Program-made: the position numbers and the translations under genes | Notes under the pieces: generated by a model | Databases searched by the model: none | The model's input: only the letters and a program-made list of their open reading frames with translations | Told to the model about the DNA's origin: nothing | Part shown: piece by piece, positions 35,835 through 48,758 of the stretch | Position numbering within the stretch: position 1 is the stretch's first letter | How the letters are laid out: each line of letters begins with the position of its first letter | NCBI GenBank assembly: GCA_010093515.1 | Contig: MU001671.1 | Span: forward strand, 990,808-1,054,807 | DNA from: Lineolata rhizophorae | Lineage: Eukaryota; Ascomycota; Dothideomycetes; Lineolatales; Lineolataceae | DNA length: 64,000 nucleotides | Direction: 5' to 3'

Positions 35835-38800
35835 ATGGAGCACCCGTCCGAGTCAAGGCCATCGCAGCCGGTGAAGCTACCTAGAGTCGAGATCACGTAT
35901 TGCACGCAGTGCCGGTGGATGCTGCGGGCCGCCTATGTGAGTACCGAGACCCGCCAATCTTGCATCATCACTTCCATTTCCTGCTTCCTGGCTATCCGCA
36001 CGCCCGGACTGGCTTGCGCATCTCGACGCGTTATTCATTTCGCTGTTCCCGGAAACGGCTTTCTCTTTTTTCGGTCGTTGCTTGTCTTGCTTTGCTGGCC
36101 GCACCTGGCTCATCTCGTGATAATGTATATGTTACCGATGCGTTTTTTTTGGCCACGGCACATCGCAACCCCCCTTCCCCTGTCATCATCATCTCTCGAG
36201 TCCTTTCCCCGGTGCTCGTGGCAGGCGCGCGGCGAGGACATGGGTCGAGAATAGGGTTCGACGGAAATGCATGTATGCGTATGTCGTGTGTACATGCGCT
36301 GGAACCTCGTCCGTTTCTCTCGGCCAGGGGCACGTCGCACATATACTACCTACATACATACTGCACCGACCACGCGCTCGCGGGCCTCGTGTCACAACAC
36401 CCTCCCTCACCCACCCATCGCCTTCGCTCCATCCTCCACTACCCTCCCCCCCCTCCGCTGGCCTCACCTCCCTTGGACCTTCCTCAACACAAGCTATGTC
36501 CCGAGGGTACCTTGCTTCCTGCACATCGGCCCGCTCTATTACCTAGCTCCTCTCCTCCCCTCCCCTGTTCTCTGCCCAAGCCTTAGCGTCTCGTCTCAGC
36601 GTTCCTTCCTCCCTTCCATGTCCAACGGAAGACGTGCAGGTCCGGAGGGGGGCCTAGCACCTCTCGCAAGGTACCTTGCCATAACCCGAATCGAGCAAGG
36701 CAACTTCATGCTTACGGGCCTAACGAGACACTCCCCTCCCCTCCCCTCCCTCTTTGTAGCCTGCCCGGTCTCCACCCAAGCTCACCATCTCCCTGGAACC
36801 TTTTGCTTTCCCCGCTCAAATCTCCGCTGGCCTTATGCGGCTCCTTGCGACTAACACGCTCGCGCCGTACAGTTTGCGCAGGAATTGCTGTCGACGTTCT
36901 CGACCGCCATCGGGGAGGTGGCGCTCGTGCCGAGCACGGGCGGCGTGTTTACCGTCGTGTTGGTGAGTCCTTTCCTTGTTGTCTGTGCATTTTGGTTTCT
37001 GTTCTTGGAGGGTCAGTGGTCGGATCGAGTGGCGGCCCTTAGTTGTGATCCAGGCGGTTTATTTGTGGAACATGATGGGGATGGGGGGGTGGGAACGCGG
37101 TGCTCGTGCGTAGACACATGCGCGCGTGCAACTTCGGAGCTACTGCTTTGTCGAGGGCCCTCTATCACTCCCTCTCCATGCCTTGGCAAGAGGTGGATTC
37201 GAATTCGCCTCTAGTCCTAGATGACTGGATGAGCGTGAGAGCGCACAGGTCGGCGATCAATTGGCAGCACAGAGTGCAACGCCGACACTGGCGCCGCAAT
37301 GCTGCCCTGGGATAGGCATCCGAATCATGTCGCCGTCGTCATCCACTGCTCGCTCCTCACTCCGTCGCCGTGTCACACCGACCACCAAACTGCCCCGTCT
37401 TTGTCACGATCGCTGCCCGCAACGTTACTCCAAGGCACGCCCTGTCCTCTTTCCCACCCACTCATCCACGAGGCGGCTGCCGCCGCCGCCGCCGCCGCCG
37501 CCTTCCCGAGGAGCAGGCTACCGCCCCTGCGGCGTGCAGCGCGCATCCCGCTCCGCCGGTGTCTAGTCCCCTCGCGCCCCCAGATCCGCACCTGGATCAG
37601 ACACGTGCTCGCTCGCTCCTTGCTGTCAATCCCGCCTCCTTGTGCATCGTTGCGCCGGGCGCGCCTGACGCGACGTGCCGGTGTCAACCGCGTCTTTCCG
37701 TTGCCCGTCCGGGCTTCTCGCCTTGCGTTGTGTTCTCATTCTTTGTGTTTACGTACTTTTTGCTGACCGGGGCGCGCGGTTCGCCTGCCTGTGCTACAGA
37801 CGTACACGCCGGTCGTGGTGGCCGGTGGGGAGGCGGATGGCGCCTGTGCTGCCGGTGAAGGAACGGCCCAGATAAGCGCGGAGACGGTGCTGCTTTGGGA
37901 TAGGAAGGCCGAGGGAGGGTTTCCTGGTAGGTGTTTTCCTCAATTTTTTTGGTCACGAACTCTGCTTTGATGTTGCTTAGCGCCATTTTCTCTCCTGTCT
38001 ACCTCTTTTCTTTGTTTATCTTCTCGTTTTATCTGGTTTTGTTCGTGCCATTTCAATAGTTCATTTCTTATGCCTGCACCTCATGCGATGTTAATGAGGG
38101 GAGCGGATTGTACGACCTCAGCGGGGTCCTTCACCGGCCGCGTCTAGCCATTTGATATTCTTTCAAGCCCTTGTTTTTCATTTCCTCCTTCCCGATCCGA
38201 CCCCATAGCTTTTCCGCACATAGCCGGACGCCAGCGCCCACAAGGCTCTTCTCCCTTTCGGACAAGCTAGGAGGCAGGGAGCCCACGCCAGGCTGCAGCC
38301 ACACAAGGCCAGGACCCTACGAGAAGATCTTCGCCTCCCCCTTCGCCCTCTGCTCCTGAAGCGCGCGTTCTCCATTCTCCCGCACGGGAATCCTCTAAAA
38401 ATAATGAGATACTCCCCTTCTCCGCACCCCCCGGGCCCCCTTCCCCGGATACCCGCATCGGTGATCGCCCCAGCACTTCCCTTCCTGGCTCTCGAAGCGA
38501 GAGGCGCATGCACGCCCCCTAGGGGGCTGTCCCTGCCAGAGATGAGGTTGCCTGGTGGCGCCGGGGACGAATGTCGTGCCTCGGTGGCGTGGCGGACGGC
38601 TCGTCGCGGCCGGTAGCGACGCAGGGACGCATTGTGTGCGTATGTGTGCATGCTGTGCTGCTGTGGTTATCGGGGCTCCGGGGGTAGGTGGCGTGCGAGC
38701 CGAGTCGGTCAGACTTTGGGCCGAGGAGCTGGTCGGGTCCGGAGTGTGCATGTGCTACAGGGGGATATGAGCCGAGCGTCGTCGCCCTACGGAGATTGGG

Positions 38801-39290
38801 GCTCGTGTAGCGGAGAGTCGTGCTGTTATGCTTGCCTCGACATCGACGCGCGCTTAGCCCGAGGCTCTGCTTGCCATTGGCGTTCCTATTCCTGGCTTCC
38901 TTTTGGCTTCTGATGATTGTCCCTCTTTTCTTGAGGCCGCGTCTCTCCTTCTATCTCAACTCCTTTTTTGCTATCAGGCTTGCTCCTTCCCCGGCAAGAC
39001 GCATCTTTAGTCTACGCACCTAAGGAGTTCTCGATAACTGGCTAACTACCTCGATCGACGTCGAGCGCGGCCCCGCAGAAACTAAAGTCCTGAAGCAACG
39101 CGTGCGTGACCGGCTCGAGCCGGGCCGCGACTTAGGCCACTCGGACGTCCACGGGAAAAAGAAAGCGGCGGTAAAGTTGGAGGAGAGTACGGGGGAGGCG
39201 AAGGGACCTGCTGCGGGGGCAGTGTCTGCGGCGTCGGCCGGCCAGGTGAGGAGAAATCCGGATGGATCGGTTTGCGAGGACTGTGGTTGA
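35835..39290 (+). CDS. SelW-like Rdx-family thioredoxin-fold protein (Cys form) with long introns
   Basis: Exons 35835-35936, 36873-36962, 37800-37926 and 39079-39290 give 176 residues. Introns are 936, 837 and 1,152 nt, with good signals (GTGAGT, GTGAGT, GTAGGT donors; CTAAC, CTGAC, CTAAC branch sites; CAG acceptors). The protein reads as a complete Rdx/SelW/SelT/SelH family member: PRVEITYCTQCRWMLRAAY with CxxC at Cys23/Cys26, FAQELLSTFSTAIGEVALVP, STGGVFTVVL, VLLWDRKAEGGFPETK, LKQRVRD and LGHSD. Fungi lack selenocysteine, and Cys stands at the Sec site. There is an insertion of ~25 residues before VLLWDRK (VVVAGGEADGACAAGEG) and a C-terminal CEDCG. It is likely a cytosolic redox protein; its partner is unknown. 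Intron-to-coding ratio is 5.5:1, which is exceptional here. Confidence 0.88.
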
Positions 39291-40497
39291 GAAGTAGGTG
39301 CGACTCCTGGAGCATGTACTTCAAAGGACTTGGCTTTCTGTGTACTGCTGCAAACTCAACATAGGATTGAACAAGAGACGGAATGTGTGAGGAGGTAAGA
39401 GATTGGACGGCGGTCTGCTGTGATAGAGCGTATCCCACGGCCTGGAGCAGCTTGCGCGCTCTTCTAGCGTGGGCAAGGGTGTGCCCATCAACAAACTAGT
39501 CCTTCGGCTTGAACTGGGGAGCAGAGCCAGGCAATATCATGTCGTCGCCGTCTATTCTCGGCAAAATAAACTAGAACCCACCCATCATTCGGCCAATAGG
39601 CTCTGTTATGGTCTGTCAGATCAATGGCAATTTGCTATAGCTGAAATTGGGGTGGATAAGGTTCAACGCAACCTGCGGAGAAATGCAGCGGTCGAAAATC
39701 GGGGAGAACACTTCAATGTTCTACGCTTGCTGACTTGTATTTCAGTCCGGGAGGTGACTAGGTAGGTTAGTGAGGCTATGGAGGATAATAATGAATGTTT
39801 CAAAATCCAAAATGCCAGAAGCGGTGAATATTTCACGAATGGATAGACAATGTTAAATGGCCTAAAAAACCCCCGAAAAGAACCTAGAGAGAAACAAAAC
39901 GGCATTACCTTCAACCTACCACTCTCCTGTCCTAGAAAGCCGTTTTAACTCAGATCACGATTCAAAAGCGCCAAGCTAGAACTTAGGGATACAGACCTAC
40001 ATTAACCGCTACGCAGTCCAACTCGATATCGAGGAGAAATATCTAGACTCAACTATCGTACAAACATGCACCGGCTAGTAGAATAGCGTAACTTCACAAG
40101 CCCTCTCGTACCAACCACTTTCAATCTCCACACCACACAACAACACATTACCCACGACCAACGTCGCCGATCCAGACTGTTCTCCCCATGACCCCATAGC
40201 CAATACTGCAATCGACTGATACCAACAGGCAAAACATACCAACCGCAGCAAAATAGACGAACGCTGTCCCCCGTCCGCCCCCGGCGCAGCTAATCCATCC
40301 GCCCTCACCAATAGCACCCACTATTCCCCACCTCCTTCACACCCCTATCCCGCCCGACAGTCCCACCAACACGCACCCAACCCCGCCAACTCTCCCACCA
40401 CCTCATTTCCTCCCTCCAACCGCCCAACCAATCCCCCAAACCCAAACCCCTCAATCCCCCACACACCCCGCAACCTCCTCACCCAGCCCTCCCGGCC
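39291..40497. other. Convergent intergenic region (1.2 kb)
   Basis: It lies between the 3' ends of the SelW-like gene (+) and the large low-complexity gene (-). An AATAAA lies near 39560. From about 40320 to 40497 the plus strand is strongly C/A-rich, that is, G/T-rich on the transcribed strand of the minus gene. No gene is seen. Confidence 0.4.
40433..40460 (-). other. G-quadruplex motif in the 3' flank of the large protein gene
   Basis: On the minus (coding) strand, G-runs of 5, 4, 3 and 5 are separated by loops of 5, 3 and 3 nt, 38-65 nt after the stop at 40498. This is a canonical intramolecular G4 pattern. Confidence 0.65.
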
Positions 40498-43400
40498 TCA
40501 CGCCCCCTCCCCGCCGCCCAACCGTTCAATCGCCGCCAACCCCTCCGCGACCCTCCACGCGCGCTCCCGCTCCGCGCGCTCCGCCTCCTGCAGCTTCTTC
40601 AGCAGCTCCAGCGTGCTGCGGCGGACGCTGATGGCGCTCTCGTGCTTGGCGTGCTGATGCTGCTGCTGCTGTTGGCGCTGGCCCTGCCGGCGCTGAGCGT
40701 GCAAAGCATGCGCGTCCTCGTCACTACCGCCACTACCGCCGCCGCCGCCGCCGCTAACGCCCCGCCCGCCCACGCACTGGCTAAACTGGCTGTACCGCGC
40801 TGAGTTCGCCCCGGTAGACGCCCCGGCATTGTCCGGCCCGTGCTGGCCGTAAAGCCCCAGCGAGGTCCGGTACCCGGCCGAGGAGCCCTCGCGCGGGGCG
40901 CGGGCGGCGCCGCGGAGGGTGCTGGGCAGGGACTGCGCTGTGCGCGACAGGGGCAGGTCGGAGGACTTGTGGCGGAGGGGGTGGCGGGCGTCGCGCGTGA
41001 GGTGCATGGCGGGCGACTGGTGGATGATGGGAGGCGGCGGGCGAAGGGGCGAGGACGTGCTGGTTGCGAGGGCGTCTGGTGGGGGGGAGGAGGGCGGGGA
41101 GAAGGCGGAGGGTGGGGAGAGCGTCGGAGGCGGTTGCGAAGAGACGCGCCTGGATGATGAGGAAGGGTGGCGGCGGGAAAGCCCCGTCGCGGTCCAGGGG
41201 TTGCATGGCACCGTTAGATAGCTGCTCGGTGCGGGACGGTCGGTGAGGATGCTGCTGATATTGCCATTGTAACTGCTCCTATTCCCGCTTGAGGCACTGT
41301 TGTTTGACTTGTCGAGTAGCTCGCTACGCTCGCTATAGTCCATGGTTGGGTAAGTCGCTGATGGTTTCAATATGGCTTGGCTGCTATTGTTCGTGCAGTT
41401 GCTAAGTCCTTCCCTCTCCTCTGAGAGGTTCGACTCAACGGATGAGCGTAGCGGATACTCAACGCACGCATCGATATAGCTGCGTGAGAGACGGCGCACG
41501 TCGAAGAATGGCCCGTTCTCATCGTGAACGGGAGTCTTGAGCGGAAACATAGAATGCGCGTGGGGAAGCTCCGTCGAAGGCCGTGGTGAGCGTCTGACGA
41601 ACGGCGAAGAGGGACTATGACGACTTGCTTCATCCGCTCCGTCGGTCGCCGTGCCGTCATTTATCAGTGGTTCGGTAGCATTCTTGTCCTTGGCAAGCTC
41701 AAGCCGCTCGCGCAAATGCAGCCTCGCAACCGCCTTTTTTGGACTAAACCTCAACGGCGATCTATCGCGGCCGGCGCCGGCGCCCGCGGTATTATCTACC
41801 GTCGGCACCGCATTCACCGCCGCATCCTCAGCCGCCGTCCTCAGCGCCGGATCACTTGGCACAGTCGGCAGCCGGGCCGGCGGCGCCATGACCTCGGGCA
41901 AAACCTCGAGCTCGGGTCTAGTCAGCGTGCCGCTCGTGCTCGTGGAGCCGCGGTGCCCGTGGCCGAAGCGCCGGAATTCCGTGCTCTGCGACCGGAACAT
42001 GTGCGCGTAGTTCTTGAGGAACGACCGCCCGAAGCTCATGCTGCTGCTCTTGCTGAGGCCCGTCTTGGTCTTCTTGAGGCCAGGCGGCCGGCGGAGGCGC
42101 GGTGTCGTCGACGACGGCGACGGCGAGGCGGACCCGCCGGACGCCGCCGAGGCGAGGAGTCGTTGCTGCTGCTCATGCTGCTGTTCATCGTGCTGTTGGT
42201 GCGCTTTTGCTTCCTCGGCGCGCTTAGCCGCCTCGACCGCAAAGTCGCGCGAGAAGACGTTGTCGTGAGTTCCGGCGGGCCGGTTGCGTTCGCCGCGCGT
42301 GTGGCTCGGGTATCTGGCCCACGCACCCAGCGCGAGCGAGCTGACGCTCCGGCCGAGTGACGGACGACGAGAGCCGGGAAACGTCATATTTGATATGGAG
42401 GAAGACCTTCCGTCTTGGATGCCGGGAGTCGCTAGTGGGGATACGTCTGACACTGCTCCCTGGCTTTCTTTCGACTCTAAGGGGTCGACGCCGACACTGG
42501 TGCACGAGGACCTCTTGCGCGACCGCGAGGCGGACACGCTGCGCTCGCGGAACATGCTGTTCGATCTGGCCTTGTTCTGGTTGGAGCTTAGATACAGCGC
42601 CCTCTTCTCTCGCTGGTGCGCTTTTAACGCGCGTTCCCAAATGACATCGCGGCCCTCCTCGCGGTCGTCCTCGCGAAGGTCTTCGCGAAGGGACGCTCTC
42701 GAGATCGACTTCCGCCATGGTATGTCGGATGCACCATCTGAAAGATATTGATGGCTGCGGATGTGATGGATCGTCTTGGAGCGGACGAACGAGAGGACCG
42801 ACTTGGGCTTACGCGGATGACGCTCGGGCGGACTCAGGTCTTCTTTGAACCGCGAGGGGCGGGCACAACTGCCAAAGCTAAGCGTGGAGGACTTCTGGGC
42901 GAGTCCCTGGTTTGACGCCGGTTGAGAATCACGTTCATCGTCCCTTTCTGTCGTTGCCTCGGGAAGGAACTCCTGTGTCTCCTGCTGGCCGGGGTTTGTA
43001 GGTGTGTAATCGCTGAGGTTCTGAGAGAATGATTGAGGAATCAAGTCTAACGTGGTGCTGGTGTCTGGGGTCGAAAATTGGAGCCCGGACCACTCCGTGC
43101 TGAGACGGCTCTCTGCAACGTGAGATGAATATACAGACGAAGTGTCATCCCGAATAACGTTGCCCCACCCCAATGGAATATTGAAACTAGCAAATCCGGT
43201 ACTGGGTCTGGGTCGGCGATGCGGGGAGCATTGGTTCGATGAAGTACTAGTACCACTGTCCGAAGCAATCCGTCTATGGCTAGGCGGTGAGGAAGGTCCC
43301 GATGGATTGCTAAACTGCACTCCAGACAGTGACTGCAAATGGCTAGGCAGCGAGGAGTTTATCGAGAAATTCGACTGTGACCGGAGGTGTCTAGATATAT

Positions 43401-44887
43401 GCATGTTGTACAAATGCACAGACGCATCGCACGAGCGCGGCTTTTGCTCCGTTGTGTTCTCGGGGAACCTGAATGGAGCCGGCCGCAACGTCGAGGCTCC
43501 GCTTGTAGCCCTCTCGCGACTCCTGGCAGCGCCTTGGTTTGCAAGGACATCTGTGGCTGTGCCGAATGTTTCAGCTGTGGGTGGAGTAAGAGTATCAAGC
43601 GCTAGCAGCGGCCAGTCCTCTGCAGTTTCGCGCCGAGAAGATCCGTTGTTGAGACTCCTAATTGGAACTCTTGTCTCATCTGATGCTGGTGAATCTGCAA
43701 AGGGAAATCGCACATAAGTCATTTCAGTCACGGGACGCCCGTACTTCTCTCCGTCTTTCTCTTCACCGTTAGATGTTGTCGCCGAGGTTTCTGGGACGAG
43801 TTTTGACGTGGAGGCATGCTCGCTGGTGTTGTCTTTCGATGGCGACGCCTCGGGCGAAACGAAGGCTGAAGACCAAGGGGCCTTTAACGCAAGATCCGAC
43901 CCTGAAAAGCGCAGCGGGGGAATGCAGTGCACCCCAATTGATTCCGTCTTTATATGTTTGCCTTTCGAGGTCGGCTCCTCGTCGCTTGGGGTCTGTCGAT
44001 CGTCGTGAGTCGCCTTCGTGCTAGCTGGACTCGTGCGACTGTATAACATTCCGTTAGCCATTCACATTCGACTGTCCGATGGACCATGCAGATACTAACC
44101 GCTCGACATCTTCACGTGCCTCGCTACTCCACTGGATGCTATGCACGTCCGGCCTCTTAAACGAATCCTTCCTTCTAACCGGCGACACCGGCGTCTGCGC
44201 ATCCAGCCTCTCTTCCACGCTCCCCACCTCCTCGGCATCTTCATCATATCCTCCTTCTTCCGGCGCCTCCTCACTGAACAATTCCTTCCTAATCTCGGCC
44301 TTCCTCGCTCTCAAATCATCCTTACCTTTCTTTTTCCCCAACGACGTCTTCCATTTCTCCTTGTCTTTCTCCTTCTCCTCTTTCTCATTCTCCCTCTTCA
44401 AATCCCTCGACATCTTGTTCAGCAGCTTCCGCTGCAGGGCCTGTCCCACGGATTTCATTTTGGGCTCCGCCGCCGGCGACGACGGCTCCATCTCCCTCTC
44501 CATCTCCATCAGCAAGCTCCGGGGCAAATCGTCCGAGCCCGACACCGCCGTGACGTCAGCGGAGCAGCCGTCACCGGCGCCAGCAGTGCCACCGGGCCCG
44601 GGACCTTCGGCCGCATTGTCGAAGATGCGCCGCAACGACTGCAGCTCCTCGGTGCGCGTGCTCGTGAAGCGCGACGAGCAGCGCGGAGTGGTGCCACGGC
44701 CGCATCCCCCTGCGGCGGCGGACGAGGACGTCGGGGCGGGGTTGCTGGTGGCGGCAGGCCGCCAGGGGTGGGAGTCGAGCTGGGAGAAGGAGACGCGGGA
44801 ACGGGGGCGGTGGAGGCGGGCGGTGGGGAGGAGGGGCGGAGAGTCGGAGCGGGAGTCAGAGGCTGTGCAGCAGAGTTTGTTTTTCAT
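40498..44887 (-). CDS. 1,442-residue Ser/Arg-rich low-complexity fungal protein of unknown function
   Basis: Exons 44887-44100 and 44038-40498 (minus strand). The 61-nt intron (GTTAGT to CAG) restores EDVER-RTSPAST. The protein is dominated by Ser, Pro, Arg and His and looks largely disordered and phosphorylatable. A charged helical segment at ~180-215 (KRENEKEEKEKDKEKWKTSL, then KAEIRKELFSEE) may form a coiled coil. Candidate conserved islands are RKPKSVLSFVRSKTIHHIRS and VIWERALKAHQREKRALYLS mid-protein, MSFGRSFLKNYAHMFRSQST in the second half, and a C-terminal helix STLELLKKLQEAERAERERA. No catalytic domain is recognised. It is probably a filamentous-fungus-specific scaffold or cytoskeletal/cortical protein, which is inference. 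It is transcribed divergently from methionine synthase. Confidence 0.8.
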
Positions 44888-46316
44888 GGTATGGCGGTTG
44901 GGGGATGTGGGACGGCGCCAGTGGAGGAAGGCTTGGTGGCGAGAGAGGGGCTACGGAGTTAGGGGAGGGGGGTTGGACAGCGCGGAAATGAATGAAATGA
45001 TGCTAGATCTCTCTCCTTGACTTGCGTGATGCTCGTGATTGACGAGGCGGACGGCTGGTCAAGGCCAGGGAGATGGAAGGACATAGAGAATCCTAGGAGA
45101 GAAAAGGAAAATCTAGGACAACCGGGCTCAACATGGCCGGCCCGGGGAGGTTGCAAGAAGGATGGAGGATGAGGACCTTCTTGGCTCTGAAGAGAGAAAG
45201 AAGCCTCAAGATAACGCCTTGAGTGCCTACCGCAATTGTGCTTTGCCATGACGGAAGCCTCGTCCGACTTGTCGGGGTCGCCGAGGCGGCTACAGGGAGA
45301 TATGGATTCGAGGTGGAAGCAGCACTCGTGCTGGCCGAGGCATGCATCCTGCGACGACCTACCGTGATGGGCAAGCTACTACGGCTCCAACTTTGGTTCC
45401 ATCGAGCCACCGGCTCGGATGAAGCCACATGGCCAGCAGGTGCCGGGGCCTGCGAGAAAAGCGGAAGGGCCACGAGGGCCGTGGCAGCGGTACCTAGAGA
45501 CTGATGGCAGGGAAAGTAGCCCTTTGATTGTCCGACGGTGTTGAATTTCGCATCAGCACCCTACACAGCACAGCGGCCACGACCATTCTTGATTCGCCCA
45601 ATTGCATCTTGCCTAATGGTTTTCGGCGCGTCGTCCACAAAGCCGCGGTGTTGCTTTATGCTTTACGCTATGGCGAATCCGTCGAGCAGGGGCTATCGGC
45701 GCACCCACGCACCGGAGGCGATAGCCGGGGCCACGGTTGCAGCTGCCCTTGCACAAAGACGGCGCGCAACCTGCAGCAGCGGTGATGGCGGCCGCAGCGA
45801 TGGCAAGCGGCCAGGGCTGCGCAGAGCCTCAATGGGAAAGGACGTTGACTCGCGGGCGACAGGCGCCGCCAGCAACGACAATGCTGCACATGGCAGCTTC
45901 GGTCCGATTGCGGAGCGGCGGCGGCGGTCAACGGGCTCAAGGATTCGGGGCGCCAGAGCACGCAACTGGCGGTGGCGGTGACGCCGTGCGGCCTCGGCCC
46001 CGGGTGACGGACGCAGCATGACGGGCCCGCGGCCTGGAGGCTTCTTGGCGGTGTGAAAATTGAAACATCCCACCTCGACGTGGCCCTAGCTTCCCCAATC
46101 TTTCCTGCCCGCCCCGCCCTTCCTCTTTTCTTTTTCTCCCTCTGCCTTCTCTTCGTCCTCCTCCCCTCGAACTCCTCCCCTCGAACTCCTCCTGCTTCTT
46201 CCATTCTGCTCTCCTCTGCACCTTCCACGTTTCCCTCAATTCTCACCCGCTGTCTGCCTTGCAAAGCCCTCCGTTCCGCAGCATACCGGCCGCTCCCTCG
46301 CGGCAACGCCATCGCC
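44888..46316. promoter_or_regulatory. Divergent promoter region (1.4 kb)
   Basis: It lies between the large protein gene (-) and methionine synthase (+). About 46080-46230 is a CT-rich leader with a tandem 18-bp duplication (cctcgaactcctcccctcgaactcctcc context) just upstream of the methionine synthase start. I see no credible gene. Confidence 0.4.
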
Positions 46317-48758
46317 ATGGTCCAGTCCTCCATCCTGGGCTTCCCGCGCATGGGAGTCAACCGCGACCTGAAGAAAGCGTGCGAGTCGTACTGGGCGGCC
46401 AAGATCTCGCGCGACGAATTGCTCGCCGAGGGCAAGCGCCTCCGCATCGAGCACTGGAAGATCCAGCAAGACGCCGGCGTGGACCTTATCCCGAGCAATG
46501 ACTTCGCTTACTACGACCACGTCCTGGATCACATCCAGATGTTCAACGTAAGCATACCTGCCTTTGCTGGAAAAAATTTCGCGGTTCGCAAAGCATTGAA
46601 GCTAATTGTTGCATTCTTGTCTTGGCTCAGGCCATTCCCGAGCGCTACTCGAAGCACAGCTTGGATCCCATCGACGAGTACTTTGCCATGGGCCGTGGCC
46701 ACCAGAAGGATGGCATTGACGTCCCTAGCTTGGTTGGTCGGCCAGAGCCCGGCTCCATGTAGCATGCGACTGACGCAGTTCTAGGAAATGGTCAAGTGGT
46801 TCGACTCCAACTATCACTACGTCAAACCCACCTTCCAGGATGGCCAGACGTTCAAGCTCGCTGCCGACCCAAAGCCGATTTGTGAGTTCCAGGAGGCCAA
46901 GGAGGCCGGTATCGTCACCCGCCCCGTCGTTCTTGGCCCGGTCTCGTTCCTAGCTCTCGGCAAGGCGGATCGCGGGCAATCGCTGGATCCCATTTCGCTG
47001 CTGGACAAGCTTCTGCCCGTCTACGAGGAGTTGCTCGAGGGCCTGAAGAACGCCGGTGCCGAGACCGTGCAAATCGACGAACCGGTTCTCGTCTTCGATT
47101 TGCAGCCCAAGGTGAAGGCGGCTTTCAAGCCTGCCTACGAGAAGCTCTCTGGCACCAATAGCAAGATCCCTAAGCTCGTCCTCGCGACATACTTCGGCGA
47201 CATTGTCCACAACTTCGACGTTATGCCGGCAGTGCAGAGCCTATATGGCTTGCACGTCGACCTTGTCCGCCATCCGGAACAGCTCGACAGCGTGATCGGC
47301 CAGCTCGGCTCGCAGCAGGTCCTCTCTTGCGGCGTCGTCGATGGACGCAACATCTGGAAGACAAACTTTAAGCATGCCATCGAGATTGTCGAGACGGCTA
47401 TCCAGAAGCTCGGCAAGGATCGCGTCCTCGTCGCGACGTCTAGCTCCCTACTGCATGTGCCGCACACGCTCGACAGCGAAAAGAAGCTGCCGGAGGAGGT
47501 CAAGGACTGGTTCGCCTTTGCGGTGCAGAAGGCTACGGAGGTGACGGTGATTGCCAAGGCCGTCACCGAGGGCCCCGCCACGGTGCGCGACCATCTCGAG
47601 GCCAACGCCAAGTCGATGCGGGCGCGAGCCTCCTCGTCGCGCACCAACGACCCCAAGGTCAAGGAGCGCCAGCAGCAGGTCACCGAGGACATGCACAACC
47701 GGCGGAACCCGTTCCCGACTCGGTACGCGCAGCAGAAGCAGCATCTCAACCTGCCCATGTTCCCGACGACGACGATCGGTTCGTTCCCGCAGACCAAGGA
47801 GATCCGGGTGCAGCGCAACAAGTTCACCAAAGGGGACATCTCGGCTGACGAGTACGCGCGTTTCATCGAGAAGGAGATTGAGGACAACGTCAAGATCCAG
47901 GAGGAGCTGGACCTCGACGTGTTCGTGCACGGCGAACCGGAGCGCAACGACATGGTGCAGTACTTTGGCGAGCGGCTCGACGGCTACGTCTTCACGACAC
48001 ACGCGTGGGTTCAGTCGTACGGCAGCCGGTGCGTGCGCCCGCCCATCATCGTCGGCGACGTGTCGCGGCCGGCGCCCATGACGGTCAAGGAGTCCAAGTA
48101 CGCGGCGTCGGTGTCGAAGAAGCCGATGAAGGGCATGCTGACGGGGCCCATCACGTGCCTGCGCTGGTCGTTCCCGCGCGACGACGTGCACCAGAGCGTG
48201 CAGGCGCAGCAGCTGGCGTTGGCGCTGCGCGACGAGGTGCTGGACCTGGAGGCGGCGGGCATCTATGTGATCCAGGTGGACGAGCCGGCGCTGCGCGAGG
48301 GGCTGCCGCTCCGCGCCGGGACCGAGCGCGAGAAGTACCTGTCGTGGGCGGTCAAGTCGTTCCGGCTGTCGACGGCGGGTGTGGCCGACTCGACGCAGGT
48401 GCACTCGCATTTCTGCTACTCGGAGTTCCAGGACTTCTTCCACGCCATCGCGGCGCTGGACGCGGACGTGCTGAGCATCGAGAACTCCAAGAGCGACGCC
48501 AAGCTGCTCAAGGTGTTTGTCAGCGAGGCGTACGAGCGGCACATCGGGCCCGGCGTGTACGACATCCACTCGCCGCGCGTGCCGAGCCAGCAGGAGATCA
48601 GGGAGCGCATCGACGAGATGCTGCGCTATCTAAGGCCGGAGCAGCTCTGGGTCAATCCGGACTGCGGGCTGAAGACGAGGGGGTGGACGGAGACGAAGGC
48701 GGCGTTGACGAATTTGGTGGGGGCGGCGAAGGAGTTTAGGGCTAAGTATGCGAATTGA
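46317..48758 (+). CDS. MET6: Cobalamin-independent methionine synthase
   Basis: Exons 46317-46547, 46631-46732 and 46785-48758 give 768 residues, the usual length for fungal Met6/MetE. Introns are 83 and 52 nt, and junctions restore IQMFN-AIPERYS and [13 protein letters not shown]. It transfers the methyl group of 5-methyltetrahydropteroyltri-glutamate to homocysteine in the cytoplasm. N-terminal domain hallmarks are [24 protein letters not shown] and IDEPVL; C-terminal ones are [40 protein letters not shown] and [14 protein letters not shown]. The zinc/thiol ligands are visible: His653 and Cys655 ([10 protein letters not shown]), Glu677 (SIENSKSD) and Cys738 ([11 protein letters not shown]). 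It looks intact. It is GC-rich and highly codon-biased, as expected of an abundant enzyme. The start is MVQSSILG in a good context (gccATGg). Confidence 0.97.

Noticed and set aside
36267-36854. 195-codon plus-strand frame inside the first intron of the SelW-like gene
   Set aside because: It is Pro/Ser/His-rich without motifs and lies wholly within a well-bounded intron; treated as intronic sequence.
47448-48569. 373-codon minus-strand open frame
   Set aside because: It lies antisense to the conserved methionine synthase exon; Arg/His/Leu-rich composition is a codon-bias shadow.
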